From NCBI RefSeq assembly GCF_947507565.1, contig NC_089192.1:744001-808000 (forward strand): DNA of 64,000 bases, written 5' to 3'. The notes beneath the pieces were generated by a model. That model had not been told where the DNA came from, did no database searches, and worked only from the letters and a program-made list of their open reading frames with translations. The translations under genes and the position numbers were made by a program. This document shows positions 57,001 through 64,000 of this stretch, piece after piece (position 1 is the stretch's first letter; each line of letters starts with the position of its first letter). Origin of the DNA: Oscarella lobularis. Taxonomy: Eukaryota > Porifera > Homoscleromorpha > Homosclerophorida > Oscarellidae.

Positions 57001-60000
57001 TGCCAGAACGGCGGCATGTGCATGGACGGGGAAGGAGGCTACACGTGTTTGTGCTCATGCGGATTTACTGGAGACGAGTGCCAAACGAACGTCGACGAGT
57101 GCGATCCGAACGTGTGTCAGTTCGGCGGCACGTGTACGGACGGCGACAACGCGGTGACATGCGACTGTACAACTGACTGGACGGGCGGCTTCTGTCACAT
57201 TCACAAAGACGACTGCTTTCAACATAAATGCCGAAACGGTGCTACGTGCATTGACGGCGACAGCGACTACACGTGTCGATGCATCACTGGCTTTACGGGA
57301 GAATTCTGTGAAACGTTGGTGGACGAATGCATATCGAGACCGTGTCTCAACGGCGGAGTGTGCATCGATCAAACGGGCGGCTACGTGTGCGACTGCCAAC
57401 CAGACTTCACTGGCACTCACTGCGAGACGGAAATCGACGACTGTGCGAGCAAACCGTGTCAGCACGGCGGCACCTGCGTTGACGGTATCGAGCGATTCAC
57501 GTGCGAATGCATTTTCGGATACGAAGGGACGTTTTGTGAGACGAACATTGATGAATGCGCTTCGATGCCGTGCCAGAACGGCGCCACGTGTAAAGACCGC
57601 TTGGCGGGATACGACTGTACGTGCGCGCCCGGGTTTACGGGTGTTCACTGCGAGACGAACATCGACGAATGCGAATCCATGCCCTGTCAGAACGGGGCCG
57701 CATGCAATGACATGATCAACATGTACACGTGCTCGTGCCTACCCGGGTTCACTGGAACTCATTGCGAGACAGACATCAACGAATGCAAATCGATGCCTTG
57801 TCAGAACGGCGGCACATGCAATGACATGATCAATATGTACACGTGCTCATGTCGACCTGGATTCACCGGGACCCACTGTGAGACGGACATTAACGAATGC
57901 GAGTCGAAACCGTGTCAGAACGGCGCGACTTGCGTTGACAGAGTCAACGGATTTATTTGCGAATGTATCTTTGGATTTATAGGAACGTTGTGCGAGACGA
58001 ACGTCGACGAGTGCGTTTCAAATCCGTGCCAGAACGACGCTACGTGTAACGACGGCATCGCGAGATATGACTGTGCGTGTGCGCCCGGGTTTACGGGTGT
58101 TCACTGCGAGACGAATATCGATGAATGCAAATCGATGCCTTGTCAGAACGGGGCCGCATGCAATGACATGATCAACATGTACACGTGCTCGTGCCTACCC
58201 GGGTTCACTGGAACTCATTGCGAGACAGACATCAACGAATGCAAATCGATGCCTTGTCAGAACGGCGGCACATGCAATGACATGATCAACATGTACACGT
58301 GCTCATGTCGACCTGGATTCACCGGGACCCACTGTGAGACGGACATTAACGAATGCGAGTCGAAACCGTGTCAGAACGGCGCGACTTGCGTTGACAGAGT
58401 CAACGGATTTATTTGCGAATGTATCTTTGGATTTATAGGAACGTTGTGCGAGACGAACGTCGACGAGTGCGTTTCAAATCCGTGCCAGAACGACGCTACG
58501 TGTAACGACGGCATCGCGAGATATGACTGTGCGTGTGCGCCCGGGTTTACGGGTGTTCACTGCGAGACGAATATCGATGAATGCAAATCGATGCCTTGTC
58601 AGAACGGGGCCGCATGCGATGACATGATCAACATGTACACGTGCTCGTGCCTACCCGGGTTCACTGGAACTCATTGCGAGACAGACATCAACGAATGCAA
58701 ATCGATGCCTTGTCAGAACGGCGGCACATGCAATGACATGATCAACATGTACACGTGCTCATGTCGACCTGGATTCACCGGGACCCACTGTGAGACGGAC
58801 ATTAACGAATGCGAGTCGAAACCGTGTCAGAACGGCGCGACTTGCGTTGACAGAGTCAACGGATTTATTTGCGAATGTATCTTTGGATTTATAGGAACGT
58901 TGTGCGAGACGAACGTCGATGAGTGCGTTTCAAATCCGTGCCAGAACGATGCTACGTGTAACGACGGCATCGCGAGATACGATTGCCAATGCATTGCCGG
59001 CTTCACGGGCGTTCACTGCGAGACGAACATCGACGAATGCGCCTCGATGCCGTGCCAGAACGACGGCACGTGCGTCGACGACGTGAATCGGTACGACTGC
59101 AGGTGCGTGCCCGGGTTCACGGGCGTTCACTGCGAAACGGAGATCAACGAGTGCTTGTCGATGCCGTGCCAGAACGACGGCACCTGCTCGGATCTGATCA
59201 ATAAGTACGAGTGCGATTGCGTGCCCGGGTTCACCGGTATCAACTGCGAGACGGACATCAACGAGTGCGCGTCAATGCCGTGTCAAAACGGCGCCGCCTG
59301 CTTCGATCGCATCAATCATTTCTTCTGCCGATGCGTTCCCGGTTACACTGGTATCCTGTGCGAACGCGAAATCAAGGAGTGCCTCTCGAATCCGTGCCTG
59401 AACGGCGGAACGTGCGAAGATCTCATCAACGAGCACACATGCCTATGTCCGCCCGGTTTCACCGGTCCCCTCTGCGAAACGAACATCGACGAGTGCGCCT
59501 CGTCGCCGTGCTTAAACGGCGGCACGTGCATCGACGGCAACAACGGCTACACGTGCGATTGCACGTCGGATTTCTCCGGCACTCATTGCGGCGTCGTTCT
59601 CACCGCCTGCGATATTTTCCCGGGCGTCTGCAAGAACGGCGCCACGTGTCAGAGCGTGCCGACTCTCATCGGCGACATCGGCGCCGTCGACATCAGCGCA
59701 CCGCCGACGCCTGGCATCGACATCCACGATGCGTACATGTGCATGTGCACGGTCATGTGGACGGGACGAATTTGCGACGTTTTCCTACCCGTTCCGTCTC
59801 CGCCCGTTTTGATACCGCCGCCGCCTCTTGTGATTGTTCCGCCGCCACCGACTCTGATACCGCCGCCTCCGCCGCAAATTGCACCGCCGCCGCCGACGCT
59901 TATTCCACCGCCGCCGACCGACGGTTTTGACTGCGTGGAGACACCGTGCGAGAACGGCGGCACGTGCGCGTCGAGCGGAGGTCGATCGACGAACGATTTG

Positions 60001-63000
60001 TGCGTATGCCCGTTCGGTTTCGGAGGGAATTTGTGCGATGTTGGTACGCAAACATATTAGAATTTTAAACGAGACAATGATTTAATATAATTAATATATT
60101 TTTCAGAGGTGAACGTCAATGTTGCTGCTTTTGGTGGAAATGGACAGGAGTCATTCCTTCAAGTGTCGACTCCGTCGATTGGCGAAGATACAACCGACGA
60201 CATTCTCATCACTTTACGAGCGAATAGTCCCGACGGACTCGTTTTCTTGGCTCTCGGAAATAGCGTGGATAGCGACGACTATCTCGCTCTTCATCTGGTC
60301 GACGGAAAACTCGTTCTTTCCGCCGACTTGGGCTCGGGCGAGGGAAAAATCACGAGCCCAGATCGAGTCGATACAGGAGGTCAAATTGAAGTACAAATCA
60401 AGTAAAGAATCTCTCCTCCTCCTTCTCTTTCCCTATATAATTTCTCTCTCTCTCTCTCTCTTTTTCTCTCCACAAGACGTGATGGTTCTAATCTAGAACT
60501 TTATGTGGACGGTGTAAAAGTAGCTGAAGGATTTGCGCCGGGCGCCAGTACCCTATTGAACGTGCAGCCGTTCGCTCACCTCGGCGGCGTTCCCGATCCC
60601 GCCGCCGTGATCGCCAACTTCGGCGACGTTCTCAATCCTCTAACTGGCTTTGTCGGCTGCGTTCGCGCCGTAAGCGTCAACGGAAACGAAGTCGTTTTCG
60701 CCGACGACGCGCTCGCCGGTCGCAACGTCGGCGAGTGCGCTTCCGTCGAGCCGTGCACGCCGAATCAGTGCCAAAACGGCGGTTCGTGTCGCGCGACCGG
60801 TTTCACGAGCGAGAGCTTCGAGTGCGCGTGTCCCGTCGGCAGCGGCGGCGACCTGTGCGAGATCGTTAATCTGTGCGAGTTCCACTCACCTTGCATGCAC
60901 GGTGGAGTCTGCCTGACTGACGCGACGGCGTCTGAGGGTTACCGATGCCAGTGCTCAATCTTCTTCACAGGAACCAAATGCGAACTTCGAAGTAAGGACG
61001 TAGACCCATAGATATATATATATATATATAGATATATAATACGCTGCTTTGTCTGTAGCGGATCCGGGCGTGGACAGCTTCGGATATTTCGGCAATTCAT
61101 TCTCCAGCTGGGAAATCGGCGAGAGCCTGCGACAGACAACGAACATCGACTTGAGCCTCAGCCCGTCCGTGGCCAACCCAACCGGATTCGTCACCCACCT
61201 TCATCTCACTGACGGCGATTTCATGTCGGTCGTCGTCGACGGCGGTCTCGTCAAAGTCCTTCTTGACGTCGGATCAGGCCCGGGCGTTGTCACTCATCCA
61301 ACTCCCATATCTCCAGACGTCTTCACGTCGATATCGATACGTCGATTTGGTCAAAACGTCGAAATCACTCACAGTGGCCAGACGCACACAGGATCGGCAC
61401 CCGGCGGATTCACCGTTCTCAACGTCGACAATATTCTCTACGTCGGCGGTCTTCCCGCCGCTTTCTACCCCGTATTGCCGGCGGAGCTCGCTCCCTTCGC
61501 TTCCGGTTTCCAAGGCTGCATCAAATCGGTTTCCGTCAACGGTAGCCCACTACAAAACTCCGACGTCATGACGAGCCAGAACGTCGCCGTGTGTGACGCC
61601 AACGCGTGCGATCCCAATCCGTGCCGAAACGGCGGAACGTGCACGCAAACCGGCGCGTCGTTTTCGTGTCGCTGCCCAAGCGGACAGTCCGGTCCGACGT
61701 GCGACGGCGACCCGTGCGCCTCGGTGACGTGCAACAACGGCGGTCAATGTTTTGTGCTTCCTAGCGGCGACGCGGCGTGCGCCTGTCCTCTACCACTCGG
61801 CGGTCCTCGTTGCGACGTTAACGTCGTTATCGATTCGCCTGCTTTCGACGACGCGCTCGGCTCCTTCATGGCTTTCCCGCCGTTCGGACGCGACGTGCGA
61901 GGTCAGATGACGATCGAGGTCAATTTCCGTCCGGACGCCGCCGACGGTTTGATTCTTTACGCCGCTCGTTCGGGCTCGACTCCGTCCAGCGATTTTATCG
62001 CGCTCGGAATGTATGACGGATTTGTTGAATTCCGCTATAATCTCGGCGGACTGACGGCGGAAATCAAGAGCGCCGCTCGAGTGACTCTCGGCGAGACGCA
62101 CACCGTGACGGCGACGAGGGAGCTTCGAAACGGCAAGGAGAACAGAAGCGGTAAATAAAGAAATAATTAATAAAATCGTTTCCGTAGGATTTCTGACTGT
62201 CGACGGCTTGGATGTCGTCTTGGGAACAAGCGGCGGTTCTGTCACTCGTCTCGACGTCAATCTAGAAGTTTTCGTGGGCGGACACGACGACTTCACACAG
62301 GCAAATAGACTACTATTCTTCACGTAACACAAGCGTCAAGACTTCTCCTCTTTTCCCAGGTTCTCGCCGGTGCCGGGTTGACCTCTTCGTTCACCGGCTG
62401 CATCTTCAGTCTCCTCGTCAACGGACTCAGCTTCCACGACGTCGGTCGCAGCAATCGCGGCGTCGGCGTGTCGGAGTGCGACGTTCACCCGTGCGATGAA
62501 CTCAGCTGTCAGAACGGCGGGACGTGTACGAATACGACGGGCGTATTCGAATGCGTTTGCACGTCCGAGTTCAACGGCACGCAATGCGAAAGACCGATTG
62601 GGAATCCGTGTCGAAACGCGACGAACGGGGGATGCCACGCGGATAGCATGTGCGTTTTCAACGAGATGACGATGATGGTCGATTGCCTGTGTCCCGTTAC
62701 TCCGACTCCCCGAGGAGGACCTCGATGCATGGACGGTAACGATTCTTTTTTGCTGACGCGATGACAATTAATTAATCGGTGTTTCTTTTTTTCCGCAGAG
62801 GCGAGCTTTATAGCCGCTCGATTTTCCGGCAACAGTTTCGGCGAGTATATGTTCCCGCGACTTGCCAGGATGACGACGGTCAGTTTTAGCATCAGCAGTC
62901 AAACGCAAGACGGCGTGATATTCTACGTGAAGGTGAGCTCGTCTAATAGGGTACGTATGATTTTATTTCTATGTCGGACTCTTCTTATTAGGGTCGGAAC

Positions 63001-63534
63001 ACTGATTTCTTCTTTATTGGAGTGAAGAAGGGCTACTTGGAAGTTCAGTACGTATCTCTTTATGACGACGATTGCCCTGTGCTTTATTTATTTTCCACTT
63101 GTAGGTACCACTTGGGAACTGGCGCCGTCACAATTCAAAACCACGAAGTTAATATTTCATCTGATGCGCTCGCAGTCGACACGTGGCATAACGTCACCGT
63201 TCGAAGGTACGCAATCACCACACTACCGTCTTCCTTTCCTCACGTTGCCTTTTTCCTTCATTCAAGGAACGATCGAAGCGCGGATGTCATCGTTGACGGT
63301 CTCACCGCCACGGGACAGTCTCCCGGCTCCGCTACCGGTCTCAATGTTCAAGTTCCTCGCATGTTCGTTGGAGGCATCAACGCCGCGTACGATACCCTCC
63401 TCGACGGCTCGTATGAGAACGGCTTAGTGGGATGCGTCAATCATCTTGTCGTGAACGGAATGGCCTTCGATCTGCAGATGGATGTTCTCGGTGGTCAGAA
63501 TATTGAAAGTTGTGATGACTTCGTCCAATTGTGA
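51025..63534 (+). CDS. Secreted cupredoxin-EGF-laminin-G giant B
   Basis: Ten exons encode about 3,989 residues: 51025-60043, 60107-60401, 60477-60991, 61059-62150, 62188-62300, 62360-62735, 62799-62932, 62992-63047, 63105-63206, 63267-63534. It is the paralogue of giant A, with the same exon plan (exons 7 and 8 are 134 and 56 nt in both). After a signal peptide there are four cupredoxin-like modules, near residues 24-195, 565-750, 1114-1300 and 1663-1850, each followed by about nine EGF domains. A longer EGF array follows (about 2050-2915), then a Pro-rich linker, one EGF and four laminin-G units with EGFs between. No transmembrane helix is seen. Residues 3,007 onward are intron-split; the first 3,006 come from a single 9,019-bp exon. 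Intron 5 has a GC donor (62301-62302). Confidence 0.87.
52718..57240 (+). repeat. 1,647-bp tandem coding duplication in giant B
   Basis: Matching landmarks recur at exactly 1,647 bp (549 codons): gacgactatgctggg-type sites near 52774, 54421 and 56068. Each unit encodes one cupredoxin-like module plus nine EGF domains. The first two copies are full length. The third stays similar to about 57,240 and then diverges. DNA identity is very high by eye, with mostly single-base changes, so the duplication is recent relative to the diverged first module at 51,025. Confidence 0.93.
57620..58980 (+). repeat. 456-bp tandem triplication of four EGF repeats
   Basis: A 456-bp unit (152 codons, four EGF domains of 38 residues) occurs three times. 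The landmark atgtacacgtgctcgtgc lies at 57721, 58177 and 58633. The copies differ at only a few positions, less than between neighbouring EGF repeats, so this is a younger event than the 1,647-bp one. Confidence 0.93.
60441..60461 (+). repeat. CT microsatellite in an intron of giant B
   Basis: A short (CT)n run lies just upstream of the exon 3 acceptor and lengthens its polypyrimidine tract. Confidence 0.9.
61011..61040 (+). repeat. TA microsatellite in an intron of giant B
   Basis: A (TA)n run with one interruption lies in intron 3 of giant B, between exons ending at 60991 and starting at 61059. Confidence 0.9.
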
Positions 63535-63723
63535 ACTGTTTAATTATGTGTACGTGTGTGCGTTTGCTTGTCGTTTTTTTCTTGTTTGGTAGTTGGCGTG
63601 GAAGTTTTTGAAGTAGCTGAGCTCCATGACGTCTAGGTATTAAGTGTGTTGCAAATGAAAATTGGATTGATTATCCTATTTTTGTATTGGTATTAGGTCA
63701 CGTGAGTGTTTTGGCACTGTACT

Positions 63724-64000
63724 ATGAACGACGTAGTTTTGTGGGCCCTGGTTGGGTTCGCTCTCGCTTCCAGCGGCCAGGCAACAAAGAGGAACGTTCT
63801 CTTTATCGCAATTGACGGTGCGCACGCGTTTCTCTCCTTCTACGCTCGTCTCCCCGAGCTGTTTACTTTCGAACGTCAGATTTACGACCCGAATTGGGTT
63901 GCTACGGCTCTTCGAAGGCCAAATCGCCGCACATAGACGCACTAGCGAGCAAATCGATCCTATTCGAACGTGCCTACTGCCAAGTTGCCGTCTGTTCGCC
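63724..64000 (+). CDS. IDS: Iduronate-2-sulfatase-like, 5' part
   Basis: Two exons are visible, 63724-63817 and 63880-64000, and the second runs off the window. Iduronate-2-sulfatase is the lysosomal enzyme that removes 2-O-sulfate from heparan and dermatan sulfate. A signal peptide ([17 protein letters not shown]) leads into RNVLFIAID joined across the intron to [10 protein letters not shown], giving the first metal-binding Asp pair. Then come [19 protein letters not shown] and CQVAVCSP at the window edge, where the sulfatase signature C-x-P-S-R begins. The Cys is the residue converted to formylglycine. The intron is 62 bp. Other family sulfatases are possible, but the [10 protein letters not shown] block favours IDS. 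Confidence 0.88.

Noticed and set aside
52718-58980. Regular repeats considered as a CRISPR-like or satellite array
   Set aside because: The repeats are coding EGF and cupredoxin-like units in one frame, not short identical repeats with unique spacers; the organism is an animal.

Overview
This window is nuclear DNA from an animal with a very compact genome. Introns are mostly 45-90 bp, genes sit on both strands with gaps often near 100 bp, and the proteins are animal-specific (Ku80 with a DNA-PKcs tail, BRCC36, CEP63, Miro, KIAA0319-type PKD protein, EGF/laminin-G giants). My best guess is an early-branching metazoan, plausibly a homoscleromorph sponge such as Oscarella; this is inference from gene style, not a database match. 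Nearly all exon boundaries below were placed by hand from GT/GC-AG signals and checked by codon phase across each junction.

Layout: (1) 1-5,000: 3' end of an MBOAT lysophospholipid acyltransferase, a coiled-coil protein, and Miro (minus). (2) 5,000-6,790: no complete gene, but a ~570 bp inverted repeat. (3) 6,790-12,760: SH3BP5-like (minus), ankyrin/SOCS-box protein (plus) and the 24-exon Ku80 gene (minus). (4) 12,760-16,260: repeat block with ~75 bp tandem units and 1.6 kb of 9-bp minisatellite. (5) 16,260-24,140: CEP63-like, IQCC-like (both minus), archease (plus), a new small membrane protein (plus) and a 3-hydroxyacyl-CoA dehydratase (minus). (6) 24,585-34,030: an unrecognised gene, BRCC36 (plus), PAS-domain kinase (minus), PDCD2-like (plus), ribosomal protein L30 (minus). 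(7) 34,214-41,433: PTPDC1-like phosphatase (minus) and a KIAA0319-like PKD receptor (plus). (8) 42,278-63,534: two tandem paralogous secreted giants of 2,560 and 3,989 residues, each with a cupredoxin-like N-terminal module, long calcium-binding EGF arrays and four C-terminal laminin-G units. (9) 63,724-end: 5' part of an iduronate-2-sulfatase-like gene.

The most interesting material is the pair of EGF/laminin-G giants. Their domain architecture resembles Eyes shut/Crumbs at the C-terminus but carries a cupredoxin-like module at the front, and the second gene has been enlarged by a 1,647-bp tandem duplication containing that module and by a younger 456-bp triplication. Other signals are frequent GC-AG introns (9 of about 164), head-to-head gene pairs with as little as 31 bp between start codons, tail-to-tail genes with 3 bp between stop codons, tiny exons (11-22 nt), and a Miro whose second GTPase domain has lost its nucleotide-binding motifs.
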